A DNA stretch of 64,000 nucleotides, taken from positions 341,451-405,450 of the forward strand of contig NZ_SOZE01000003.1 in NCBI RefSeq assembly GCF_004519315.1, given 5' to 3'. Position numbers and translations under genes: made by a program. Source of the DNA: Mucilaginibacter psychrotolerans. GTDB lineage: Bacteria; Bacteroidota; Bacteroidia; Sphingobacteriales; Sphingobacteriaceae. Of this stretch, positions 8,333 to 16,086 are shown piece by piece; within the stretch, counting starts at the first letter, position 1, and each line of letters opens with the position of its first letter. The notes beneath the pieces were generated by a model that was given only the letters and a program-made list of their open reading frames with translations, made no database searches and was not told where the DNA came from.

Positions 8333-8872
8333 ATGATAAAAAAGCTTAGCGCTTCACTAATCATACTTGCGTTATTTACCACAGTTGCCGCCTTCGGGCA
8401 AAATATGGTAAAGCAAAACCTTGCAGGCATTGCCACCATCGATTTCCCCGCAGAACCAGGCGAATCTGCTATACCCAACGGTTTCGGTAAATTTTTCAAA
8501 TTAGTGGAATCCACCCAAAATTACATTGCTGTTGTTATCAATATCGATACCGCAAAAGTTAACATCAGGTCTTCGGCAGATCTCGATCTGTTTTATTCTG
8601 GTGTTGTTGAAGGCGCGGCAGATTCTACACAAAACCGCAGGCGTATTTATACAAAACAAATTATGGCAGGAAAGTATAAAGGGGTAGAATTTAAATATTT
8701 GGATGAGTCTACAGCACGGAAATTCACAACATACCAGCGTATTGTTTACCTTGATGCAACTTTATTGATGTACAGCTTTAATGTTTACGATGACCAACAT
8801 GCAATGAACGCCGAACGCGACAGGTTTTTAAATTCGTTTACAATTACAAAAACAACCGCAAAGCAGTTATAA
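8333..8872 (+). CDS. hypothetical secreted protein
   Basis: A 179-residue protein with a clear signal peptide (MIKKLSASLIILALFTTVAAFGQ). The mature part of about 157 residues alternates beta-strand-like segments (IATIDFPAEPGES, GKYKGVEFKYLDE, QRIVYLDATLLMYSFNVY) and ends with DRFLNSFTI. This resembles a general periplasmic domain seen in many Bacteroidetes proteins of unknown role, where a protein value is followed over time, but I assign no family. It starts 20 bases after purK, so it may be cotranscribed with it. Confidence 0.75.
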   Translation: MIKKLSASLIILALFTTVAAFGQNMVKQNLAGIATIDFPAEPGESAIPNGFGKFFKLVESTQNYIAVVINIDTAKVNIRSSADLDLFYSGVVEGAADSTQNRRRIYTKQIMAGKYKGVEFKYLDESTARKFTTYQRIVYLDATLLMYSFNVYDDQHAMNAERDRFLNSFTITKTTAKQL

Positions 8873-8976
8873 CGCAAACTATCGTTGGTCACAGCATTTA
8901 GCTGTTCCGTCACATTTATTTTCGAAAACAATCCCGGTGGGGTAATATTGGCATAACACCAAAATAATTACACACC

Positions 8977-9816
8977 ATGATCAAATCGAAGCCCTTTTGG
9001 GTCGGCACTATCTTGTTGGCTTTAATTCCTCTCCTTGTACTCGATATCCCGAAACACTATATCGACTGGGTGAAGGAAGTGCATGATGAAACCATCGAAA
9101 CGGTTTATAATAGCTACAAACTAAACCAGGCGCAGAAAAAACAAGTACTCGAACACATTTTAGCAGCCAATCATTACCTGATGGCGATGATGTACATCAA
9201 AAGCTTTTTAAGCCTGATTCTGCTATTTTTGGGTGTTTACTTTTTTATCCAATATAAGCGGCAACGCGGCTTTGAATTTTGGAGATCATCCAGCATTATC
9301 ATCCTGTTTTTAACCACAACAACTGCCCTCAAAATTTTCTCCTGGTATAGTTTCGCCGGCAACGACAAGATAAAATTACTACCCACTTCTGCCGCAGACA
9401 CTACGCTCAGCCATATCTACAATACTCATTTTAAAGGCAAAGTGGTGTATGTTGATTTTTGGGGCACCACCTGTGGCCCCTGCCTGGAGGAGTTTCGGAA
9501 TTTTACAAAACCCTTAAAAGAGAAATACCAAAACAGAAATGATATTGCCTACCTGTACATCTGCGGCGGGCATGAAGCTGTTTGGCGGCAACAGCTCATA
9601 AAGTATAATATTGAAGGCAGCCATATCTTCCTGGGTCAACAAGCATATGCCAGCCTTTACAAACAAGCTATTAAGGGAAGCAAGGATACTATGGTTTACA
9701 TGCCGAGATATTTGATCATGAACAAGGCAGGCAAAATTGTAGAAACCAGTGCAGCGCAGCCGAGCAATAAAAACGCAATATCCCGCCAACTTGATAAATA
9801 TTTAGCATTTAATTAA
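8977..9816 (+). CDS. membrane-anchored TlpA/ResA-like thioredoxin-fold protein
   Basis: A 279-residue protein with two or three membrane segments (about 8-24, 70-91 and 107-120) and a C-terminal thioredoxin-fold domain (about 145-279). The redox site is WGTTCGPC (about residues 164-171), following [10 protein letters not shown], as in TlpA/ResA-type thiol-disulfide oxidoreductases that act outside the cytoplasmic membrane. The segment [15 protein letters not shown] includes the cis-proline region. It lies between purK and purE on the same strand and 104 bases after the previous gene. Confidence 0.85.
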   Translation: MIKSKPFWVGTILLALIPLLVLDIPKHYIDWVKEVHDETIETVYNSYKLNQAQKKQVLEHILAANHYLMAMMYIKSFLSLILLFLGVYFFIQYKRQRGFEFWRSSSIIILFLTTTTALKIFSWYSFAGNDKIKLLPTSAADTTLSHIYNTHFKGKVVYVDFWGTTCGPCLEEFRNFTKPLKEKYQNRNDIAYLYICGGHEAVWRQQLIKYNIEGSHIFLGQQAYASLYKQAIKGSKDTMVYMPRYLIMNKAGKIVETSAAQPSNKNAISRQLDKYLAFN

Positions 9817-9866
9817 AATTTGACCATTTTTGGCGAGGCAACAAACAGGCCTGTAATTGTACAAAA

Positions 9867-10358
9867 ATGAGCCAAGCAAAAATAGCCATTATTATGGGCA
9901 GCAAATCCGACCTGAATATTATGCAGGATGCTGCGGATGTATTAAAAGAACTGGGCGTAGATTACGAGATAACCGTGGTATCGGCCCATCGTACGCCGGA
10001 TAGAATGTTTACGTATGCCCGCGCGGCTGCCGACCGTGGCATTAAGGTAATTATAGCCGGTGCCGGTGGTGCTGCGCATTTACCGGGCATGGTTGCTTCG
10101 TTAACCCACTTGCCCGTAATTGGCGTACCCGTAAAATCAAGCAATTCTATCGATGGCTGGGATTCTATCCTGAGCATACTGCAAATGCCGAACGGCATAC
10201 CCGTGGCCACCGTGGCGCTCAATGCTGCAAAAAACGCAGGCATACTGGCCGCACAGATATTATCTACTGCCGATGAACAGCTGGTAATTAATTTGAAGGC
10301 TTTTAAAGAAGAGCTGGCCAGGAAAGCAGAGGAATCGGCTGAAGAATTGGAGTCTTAA
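9867..10358 (+). CDS. purE: N5-carboxyaminoimidazole ribonucleotide mutase PurE
   Basis: A 163-residue class I PurE that moves the carboxylate made by PurK to form CAIR in purine synthesis. Family motifs are intact: [15 protein letters not shown] near the N-terminus, [11 protein letters not shown] (the conserved histidine), [14 protein letters not shown] and [19 protein letters not shown]. The length is standard. The presence of purK in the window fits the class I route. A strong terminator follows. Confidence 0.97.
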   Translation: MSQAKIAIIMGSKSDLNIMQDAADVLKELGVDYEITVVSAHRTPDRMFTYARAAADRGIKVIIAGAGGAAHLPGMVASLTHLPVIGVPVKSSNSIDGWDSILSILQMPNGIPVATVALNAAKNAGILAAQILSTADEQLVINLKAFKEELARKAEESAEELES

Positions 10359-10404
10359 GTCGGAAGCCCTGAGTCAAAAGTCTTAGTAGAACGACCATAA
10401 TAGC

Positions 10405-10442
10405 AAAGCCCGAAACCTTGACATCAAGACTTCGGGCTTTTT
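10405..10442. terminator. bidirectional Rho-independent terminator
   Basis: A perfect 10-base stem, AAAGCCCGAA with TTCGGGCTTT, and a 16-base loop lie between convergent purE and trxB. T runs flank the stem on both strands, so it can serve both genes. Confidence 0.85.
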
Positions 10443-10467
10443 CGACTTAAGACTTATCACTTAAAGC

Positions 10468-11424
10468 TTATGCAGTTACCACATGCTCTTTGGCGGCAAG
10501 GTAACGTTCTGCATCTATAGCGGCCATACAGCCTGTGCCTGCGGCCGTTACGGCCTGGCGGTAGATGTGGTCTTGCGCATCGCCGCAGCAGAAAACGCCT
10601 TCAACGTTTGTTTCGGTAGAGCCGGGGCGGGTGATGATATAGCCCGTAGCATCCATATTCAGCCAACCCTGGAAAATATCGGTGTTTGGTTTATGGCCAA
10701 TGGCTACAAAGAAGCCTGTAACATCCAAAACAGTGGTTTCATTAGTTACATTGTTGCATACTTTAACCGCGTTAACGCTTTGGCCGTCGCCCAATATTTC
10801 AATGGTATCGGTATTGTAAAGTATCTCTATGTTCGGCGTGTTAAGCACACGGTGAACCATAGCTTTAGAGGCGCGGAACTCACCGCGGCGAACGATCATG
10901 TACACTTTGCGGGCCAGTTTAGCCAAATAGGTAGCTTCTTCGGCAGCAGTATCCCCTGCCCCTACTATCGCTACATCTTGCCCCTTAAAAAAGAAGCCAT
11001 CGCATACGGCGCAGGCAGATACGCCAAAGCCGCTGTATTTTTGTTCGGACTCTAAACCCAACCATTTTGCAGATGCGCCGGTAGATACGATAACCGTATC
11101 TGCCAGGATGGTTTTGCTTTCATCAACCACCACTTTATGCGGTAGTGACGAAAAATCTACCGAACTTACATATCCAAAACGGATATCGGTACCCAGGCGC
11201 TCGGCCTGTTTCCGAAAATCTTCCATCATCTCGGGGCCCATGATGCCATCAGGGTAACCAGGAAAATTCTCTACATCAGTAGTTTGGGTAAGCTGCCCGC
11301 CGGCAAGCATACCGGTGTACATTACCGGCTTAAGATCTGCACGCGAAGCGTAGATTGCTGCCGTATAACCGGCAGGACCTGAACCTATAATCAGGCATTT
11401 AACGTGTTCTATATCTTGTGACAT
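10468..11424 (-). CDS. trxB: thioredoxin-disulfide reductase TrxB
   Basis: A 318-residue flavoprotein that reduces thioredoxin with NADPH in the cytoplasm. The FAD-binding motif is IIGSGPAGYTAAIYA (about 12-26), the redox pair is CAVC (Cys138 and Cys141) followed by DGFF, the NADPH-binding motif is IVGAGDTAAEEA and the C-terminal FAD motif is VFCCGDAQD. The length and domain order match low-molecular-weight bacterial TrxB. The ATG at 11424 is preceded by TAAATTCG, one base off the -7 consensus. Confidence 0.97.
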   Translation of the reverse strand: MSQDIEHVKCLIIGSGPAGYTAAIYASRADLKPVMYTGMLAGGQLTQTTDVENFPGYPDGIMGPEMMEDFRKQAERLGTDIRFGYVSSVDFSSLPHKVVVDESKTILADTVIVSTGASAKWLGLESEQKYSGFGVSACAVCDGFFFKGQDVAIVGAGDTAAEEATYLAKLARKVYMIVRRGEFRASKAMVHRVLNTPNIEILYNTDTIEILGDGQSVNAVKVCNNVTNETTVLDVTGFFVAIGHKPNTDIFQGWLNMDATGYIITRPGSTETNVEGVFCCGDAQDHIYRQAVTAAGTGCMAAIDAERYLAAKEHVVTA

Positions 11425-11512
11425 TTTATTATTCTTTCTATGAAATATGATGCGAATTTAATAAAAAGACGGCCAGCCATAGTCAACTATCCGTAAAACT
11501 TATCAACGTTGG

Positions 11513-12688
11513 CTACCTCCCTTTGTTAGCCTTCAACACTCTGATGAAATTATCACCTAATATCTTCTCCACATCCTTTTTAGAGTAGCCTATGTTAAAC
11601 AGTTCTGCGGTTATCTTAGGATAATCGGTAACGCTATCCAACCCAAGCGGATAAGACTCCGCGCCGTCGAAGTCAGAGCCGATGCCTACATGATCTACCC
11701 CCATCAGTTTCACCATATAATCGATATGTTTAATGAGCATGCTCAACGGTGGGCGCAGCTGGTCTGCCTCAGTTTTGTTCAGTGCGTTGAGACGGATGCT
11801 GGCCAGGTCGTAATCTTTGTAAATCACCCTTAATGAATCGAACTGCGGCTTATGCCTGGCCATAAAGGCGGCGTGCTTCCCCTCGTAGGTACTATCTATA
11901 AAACCGCTATAAAAATTCAGGAACACTACCCCGCCGTTATCGGCTATGGCTTTTAGCTGGTAATCTTTAAGGTTACGGCGGAAGGGGTTCAATGCATAAG
12001 CGCAACTGTGCGATGCGATGACCGGCTTGGTAGTAATGGCCATTACATCCTTAAAGGTTTGCTCTCCGGGGTGCGAAAGATCTATCATCACCCCTTCATC
12101 GTTCAGTTTTTTTACGATTTGCTTGCCCAATTCTGTAAGGCCTTTGTGTTGCAGGCTATCGCCGTGCAGGGTTTCGTCGCGTGCCGAAGTTGCCCAACTG
12201 GTGCTATTGTTCCAGGTAAGGGTGAGGTAGCACATGCCGCGTTTTACCAGGCTGTCTATATAATCCAGCCGGTCTTCTATCATGTGGCCGCCTTCCACGC
12301 CAACCATGGCTGCCAGTTTATGTTGCTTTACGGCCTTCTTCAGGTCCTTTGCAGTGGTCACCAGCATCATCTTATCGGGGTTGCGGTTGATGAGGGCCTG
12401 CAACGAATCTATCTCGCGGTTGGCGTATGCGTAGGCCGTGCCATTGCCATACTGGTCGCCGCACCAGATGGAGAAAACCTGCACATCAAGTCCACCTGTT
12501 TTAGCGCGCACCAAATCGAAGTTGCCGGTAGCCTGTAGTTTGCCTGCATCGTTGCCGGTGATGAGTTCGTTGGAGAGGATATCGTTATGGGTATCAACCA
12601 AAATAGCTCTCTGATGGATTTTTTGGATATCCTGCGCAGAAAGTTTCAAGGCAGATAAGAAAATTAAGGGCAGCAACAGTTTTTTCAT
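11513..12688 (-). CDS. membrane dipeptidase-like zinc hydrolase (peptidase M19)
   Basis: A 391-residue secreted enzyme of the renal dipeptidase family, which cleaves dipeptides including those with D-residues using two zinc ions. After a signal peptide (MKKLLLPLIFLSALKLSAQ) come the metal ligands: VDTHNDIL (HxD), the bridging Glu in VGVEGGHMI, the histidines in IASHSCAYALNPFRRN and the SDFDG motif near the C-terminus. The ATG at 12688 is chosen because it begins the signal peptide; a start at 12724 would put 12 residues before it. It is 88 bases downstream of nothing transcribed and appears monocistronic. Confidence 0.93.
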   Translation of the reverse strand: MKKLLLPLIFLSALKLSAQDIQKIHQRAILVDTHNDILSNELITGNDAGKLQATGNFDLVRAKTGGLDVQVFSIWCGDQYGNGTAYAYANREIDSLQALINRNPDKMMLVTTAKDLKKAVKQHKLAAMVGVEGGHMIEDRLDYIDSLVKRGMCYLTLTWNNSTSWATSARDETLHGDSLQHKGLTELGKQIVKKLNDEGVMIDLSHPGEQTFKDVMAITTKPVIASHSCAYALNPFRRNLKDYQLKAIADNGGVVFLNFYSGFIDSTYEGKHAAFMARHKPQFDSLRVIYKDYDLASIRLNALNKTEADQLRPPLSMLIKHIDYMVKLMGVDHVGIGSDFDGAESYPLGLDSVTDYPKITAELFNIGYSKKDVEKILGDNFIRVLKANKGR

Positions 12689-12762
12689 GCTTGGAAGATA
12701 GGAAAATCTGCTTGGATTTTTCAAATCAAAAAACTGCGGCGGTCGTTATTGATGACACGGCA

Positions 12763-12797
12763 CAAAAAAGGGAGGAACAATTGTTTGCCTCTCCCTT
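12763..12797 (-). terminator. Rho-independent terminator for the sigma/protease operon
   Basis: On the minus strand a stem AAGGGAG with CTCCCTT, an internal loop of 16 bases and then a T run follow the protease stop codon. Confidence 0.65.
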
Positions 12798-12819
12798 ACT
12801 ATATAGTAAATTTTTGGAG

Positions 12820-13929
12820 TTACTGATTGTAAACTTTTACAATGAAAACGTAGTTACGCAACTTTTTTAACTGTTGCGGACGACTCAATCCGGCCAAAGT
12901 GTTCTTGCTATTGAGCGTTAAAGCCTTGTTGTTCAAAGAATCAAGCGGGATATCCTGTATAGTTTTTAATATAGATGCCGATTTTTTAGCGAAAGCAACG
13001 CCCTGTGTTTGGGTCTGCCTTCCGCTAATAATTCCGATAACATTTCCTTTAGAATCGAAAAGCGGGCCGCCACTGTTACCCGGGTTTACAGGCACCGATA
13101 CCATATACTCCGCTGTATCGCCTTTAAAACCGGCATCAGAGGTAAGTGAGCCCGGCCCAAAAACCGCAGCATCAGTAGGATAACCCAAGGTGTAAACATC
13201 TTCGCCCAAATCGCTCTTCCCTTTTTTGAAACCGTATGGTATGGCACCAATATTTTTAAAAGACGGGTCGTTTATTTGCAACACGGCCATATCATGGATT
13301 GGGTCGGTAGAGATCACTTTGGTATGGAACGATTCGCCATCTGCATTTTGCACATATACAGAATCTGCGCCATCAACTACGTGGAGATTTGTTAATATAA
13401 AGCCATCAGAAGATAAAGCGAATCCTGTACCCCTGTATTTTGCTGTGATTACCGGCCCGGTAGATTTAACGCCGCCTTTAATGATATCATTAGTTTTAAC
13501 CTCAAGCTGCTTGGTTGAATTTTCAACCTGGTTAACCTTGCTGGCTAATTGCTGGTACCTTGGATCCTGATTAGTTAAGTACCCGGTAAAAAACAACGTG
13601 CATAGTGTTGCAAATATCGCAATTGAAGCCGCTACCGATATTTTAGAGTGATGTTGCCTCCATAAGCGTACCACTAATGAGGGGTGCGACATCAGGTCAT
13701 GCGCCATGGTGTGCACATCAATCTCATCATGGATGGCGTTCAGCCTAAGCTCCATGGTGTGCCTGTCGTTATATTGCCTTAGTAAACCGGTAAAGTGTTT
13801 ATGCTCCTCCAGTTTTGCTTCAAGCGCTGCATCTTTATTACGTAATGCATCAAATTCCGCGCGTTCCTCAATGGTCATTTCACCATTAAGATACCGTTCG
13901 ATCATTTCTAAAAGTTGCTCATTTTTCAT
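12820..13929 (-). CDS. anti-sigma-like membrane protein fused to a trypsin-like (S1C) serine protease
   Basis: A 369-residue protein with an unusual order: a cytoplasmic N-terminus (1-95) of the anti-sigma type, with a LNGEMTIEERAEFDAL start seen in many Bacteroidetes anti-sigma factors; one membrane helix (about 97-118); a short coiled coil (QQLASKVNQVENSTKQLEVK); and a periplasmic trypsin-like domain (about 155-330). The catalytic triad is visible as TNLHVV (His near 183), DPIHDMAVL (Asp near 213) and GNSGGPL (Ser near 286). There is no PDZ domain. It follows the sigma factor gene by 19 bases and is probably cotranscribed with it, so it may be both the anti-sigma factor and the protease that senses or processes a signal (inference). 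Confidence 0.85.
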   Translation of the reverse strand: MKNEQLLEMIERYLNGEMTIEERAEFDALRNKDAALEAKLEEHKHFTGLLRQYNDRHTMELRLNAIHDEIDVHTMAHDLMSHPSLVVRLWRQHHSKISVAASIAIFATLCTLFFTGYLTNQDPRYQQLASKVNQVENSTKQLEVKTNDIIKGGVKSTGPVITAKYRGTGFALSSDGFILTNLHVVDGADSVYVQNADGESFHTKVISTDPIHDMAVLQINDPSFKNIGAIPYGFKKGKSDLGEDVYTLGYPTDAAVFGPGSLTSDAGFKGDTAEYMVSVPVNPGNSGGPLFDSKGNVIGIISGRQTQTQGVAFAKKSASILKTIQDIPLDSLNNKALTLNSKNTLAGLSRPQQLKKLRNYVFIVKVYNQ

Positions 13930-13948
13930 TTGCTCGCCCCCCGTTCTA

Positions 13949-14515
13949 TTATTGCTGAAAAAACAATTTTTTTAGCCTTTGCAGGCACTTGTATTTCTGC
14001 GTTTTCGCGTTATCCGCGTTTGTATAGCCAAACCGTTCGCATATATCCTGCATCGATTTGTTGTGCATGTAAAAATCTTCCATAATGGTTTTGCAGGGCT
14101 CACCAAGCAATTGCAGGGCCTCGCCCATTTTATTGAGCTGCAAATCCCTGTCCTGATGCTTTTCAACCTCGTCTTCAACCGGCAGGTGGTCCTCAAAATC
14201 CTTAATATCGCCGCCGTAGCGGTTCATCTGCTTAAGCCGTTTAAGCCAAAGCCTGCGGCAGATAGAATAGATATAGGTTTTGAGCTTGCTGCTCAGTTCA
14301 AAGTCGCCCCGTTTAACCTTATTATAAAGAACGATAATCGCTTCCTGGTAAACATCCTTTGCATCGTCCTCGTTACCATTATTATTGATTACGAGCTGCA
14401 ATATCATCGGGAAATAAGCCAGGTAAAGCTTTTTTAACACGACGTCGGAATTATTAAGGATACCCAATATTACTTCGCTATCCGCCGGTATATCCACATT
14501 AAAATGATTATTCAC
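13949..14515 (-). CDS. ECF-type RNA polymerase sigma factor
   Basis: A 188-residue sigma-70 family protein of the ECF type. Region 2 is visible as DDAKDVYQEAIIVLYNKV with the following KLKTYIYSICRRLWLKRLKQ, and region 4 as ALQLLGEPCKTIMEDFYMHNKSMQDICERFGYTNADNAKTQKYKCLQRLK. The region-4 pattern (NAKTQKYKC) is that of the large Bacteroidetes ECF groups. It precedes the anti-sigma/protease gene by 19 bases, and the pair forms a regulatory operon. The target promoters are unknown. Confidence 0.92.
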   Translation of the reverse strand: MNNHFNVDIPADSEVILGILNNSDVVLKKLYLAYFPMILQLVINNNGNEDDAKDVYQEAIIVLYNKVKRGDFELSSKLKTYIYSICRRLWLKRLKQMNRYGGDIKDFEDHLPVEDEVEKHQDRDLQLNKMGEALQLLGEPCKTIMEDFYMHNKSMQDICERFGYTNADNAKTQKYKCLQRLKKLFFQQ

Positions 14516-15019
14516 TACTTAATACGCTTTATACTAAATTGTAACCCAATATTATCAACTATTTTTTCGTGGCGGGAAAATTAAGATACCACCCACGATA
14601 ATTACCCCGATTGGAGCCCTAAATTAACCTGCAATATCGGGTTAATTATCCAAAGCGGGCCTGCTGTACGTCCATAATTTTACGCTATGGCTGTCAATAC
14701 CCTTGCTTTTAAGCCCTTGAATCGCAACTAAAGTAAACGCAATGCAGTGGCCATTATCCCCAATATTTATTGGGTTACCTTTTAACCTTATTGCCTATTA
14801 ATACACCGACAAGCAAAAAAACTGGCTGGTTCGACAAAACCTATACAACAGACAACGCAAAATCAAAAAAAACAAAAGAAGGGTTACCTTTTCAATAAAG
14901 AGGTATTAACTAAAAAAAAACATTATAAATATTTGATTTTCAAATACTTATAATAGTTATGCAATGTCAGGAAAGAAACTTTTATCAATTATTTCTTAAA
15001 CATAATAAACAAACACAAC
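14516..15019 (+). repeat. leader region with two GGGTTACCTTTT...TATTAA repeats
   Basis: No gene is visible in this stretch. It holds two copies (14772-14800 and 14881-14912) of a motif, GGGTTACCTTTT then 9-12 bases then TATTAA, that recurs at 15267-15298 and 15704-15736, before each of the next two DSPK lipoprotein genes. In the later copies the GGTTACCTTTT part is also the right arm of the preceding gene's terminator. Confidence 0.55.
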
Positions 15020-15190
15020 ATGAAAAATTCATTCAAAATTGCATGCTTAGCTTTAACCATCGCCGTTTCCGCAGCTGCTTGCGACAGCACTTCAACTAAA
15101 ACCGTGAAAGACAGCCCTAAGGTTGACAGTCCTAAAGTGGACAGCCCGAAAGTAGACAGCCCAAAAGTAGACAGCCCGAAAGCAAAATAA
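15020..15190 (+). CDS. DSPK-repeat small lipoprotein, copy 1
   Basis: A 56-residue lipoprotein starting MKNSFKIACLALTIAVSAAAC, with the lipobox SAAAC (Cys21), followed by DSTSTKTVK and five tandem DSPK(V/A) units to the end. The 15-base unit (GACAGCCC then AAAGT) is repeated almost exactly. It is the first of three paralogs in tandem; the signal peptides differ at only a few residues. The mature peptide is under 40 residues, charged and probably unfolded. It has no acidic pair after the lipid Cys, so whether it reaches the cell surface is open. No family is recognised. Confidence 0.75.
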   Translation: MKNSFKIACLALTIAVSAAACDSTSTKTVKDSPKVDSPKVDSPKVDSPKVDSPKAK

Positions 15191-15230
15191 TTTTTAACCT
15201 TTTAGGCTAAACTTTACAAGTATTTCAACA

Positions 15231-15279
15231 GAAAAGGTAATTCGCGTATCTTTTTTTAAAATACATGGGTTACCTTTTC
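15231..15279 (+). terminator. hairpin between DSPK copies 1 and 2
   Basis: GAAAAGGTAA pairs with TTACCTTTTC, with an inner GTAT/ATAC pairing and T-rich loop. The right arm is part of the repeated leader motif of copy 2, so the hairpin may end copy 1 and also lie in a regulatory stretch for copy 2. Confidence 0.6.
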
Positions 15280-15426
15280 TAATCAAGTGTATTAACTATA
15301 AAATCGGTAGTATTTATAGTTAAATTGAGTTTGATGGTTCAATTTAAAATCACGAGGGATCAACAACCGGTAAAAGACAAAAGCACTCATTTAATTAATT
15401 TTTACACATAATCACAAAACGAAAAC

Positions 15427-15627
15427 ATGAAAAATTCATTCAAAATCGCATTCTTAGCTTTGGCAATCGCTGTTTCTGCTGCTGCCTGCAAAGGTAATTC
15501 AACTGCTGGTTCTACTGATAGCCCTAAAGCCGATAGCCCGAAAGTTGACAGCCCTAAAGCTGATAGCCCGAAAGCCGACAGCCCGAAAGCTGATAGCCCT
15601 AAAGTTGACAGCCCTAAAACAAAATAA
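15427..15627 (+). CDS. DSPK-repeat small lipoprotein, copy 2
   Basis: A 66-residue paralog of the preceding gene with an almost identical signal peptide (MKNSFKIAFLALAIAVSAAAC), lipid Cys21, a KGNSTAGST linker and seven DSPK units joined by A or V. It has its own leader with the repeated TATTAACTA motif and its own terminator, so it is an independent unit rather than part of an operon. The larger repeat number compared with copies 1 and 3 suggests slippage of the 15-base unit. Confidence 0.75.
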   Translation: MKNSFKIAFLALAIAVSAAACKGNSTAGSTDSPKADSPKVDSPKADSPKADSPKADSPKVDSPKTK

Positions 15628-15666
15628 TCTTTAACCTTTTGGGTTAAACTTTATCAGTATTTCAAT

Positions 15667-15717
15667 AAAAAAGGTAATTCGCATATTTTTTTTTAAAATA
15701 TGTGGGTTACCTTTTTT
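15667..15717 (+). terminator. hairpin between DSPK copies 2 and 3
   Basis: AAAAAAGGTAA pairs with TTACCTTTTTT, with a further CATATTTT/AAAATATG pairing inside, and is followed by a T run. It is a near copy of the hairpin after copy 1. Confidence 0.65.
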
Positions 15718-15770
15718 TGTTTTGGGTATTAAGCTATGAAAACTATTAAATCACTTTAAAAAACACAAAC

Positions 15771-15968
15771 ATGAAAAATTCATTCAAAATCGCATTTTTA
15801 GCTTTAGCTATCGCTGTTTCTGCTGCTGCTTGCAAAGGTACTGCTACTACTTCTGCTGACAGCCCTAAAGTTGACAGCCCTAAAATGGACAGCCCTAAGA
15901 TGGACAGCCCTAAAGCTGATAGCCCTAAAGCTGATAGCCCTAAAGTTGATAGCCCAGCTAAAATGTAA
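15771..15968 (+). CDS. DSPK-repeat small lipoprotein, copy 3
   Basis: A 65-residue third paralog with the same signal peptide as copy 2, lipid Cys21, a KGTATTSA linker, six DSPK units joined by V, M or A and a final DSPAKM. The Met-linked units are unique to this copy. The reverse strand is also open (15746-15982) only because the repeat has no reverse stop; that frame is a low-complexity mirror and was not called. Confidence 0.75.
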   Translation: MKNSFKIAFLALAIAVSAAACKGTATTSADSPKVDSPKMDSPKMDSPKADSPKADSPKVDSPAKM

Positions 15969-15985
15969 TCATTTTGCTTCAACGC

Positions 15986-16022
15986 AAAAAAGCCCTCTGG
16001 TTTATTCCAAAGGGCTTTTTTT
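15986..16022 (+). terminator. Rho-independent terminator after DSPK copy 3
   Basis: AAAAAGCCCTCTGG pairs with CCAAAGGGCTTTTT (one mismatch), loop TTTATT, and a T run. It is stronger than the hairpins after copies 1 and 2. Confidence 0.85.
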
Positions 16023-16086
16023 GTTGCTATCTGTTCTTAATTCGGGCTCAGTCTGAAAAGTTTATGTTTTTTGAGTAGATAGATTT

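Noticed and set aside
12008..12538. Plus-strand 176-residue frame over the M19 dipeptidase
   Set aside because: A shadow frame; the minus strand encodes a complete enzyme with all metal ligands.
15020..15968. DSPK repeats considered as a CRISPR array
   Set aside because: The 15-base units are contiguous, in frame and inside genes with signal peptides; there are no unique spacers and no cas genes.
15746..15982. Minus-strand frame across DSPK copy 3
   Set aside because: A leucine/glycine repeat created by the reverse of the DSPK codons, with no independent support.
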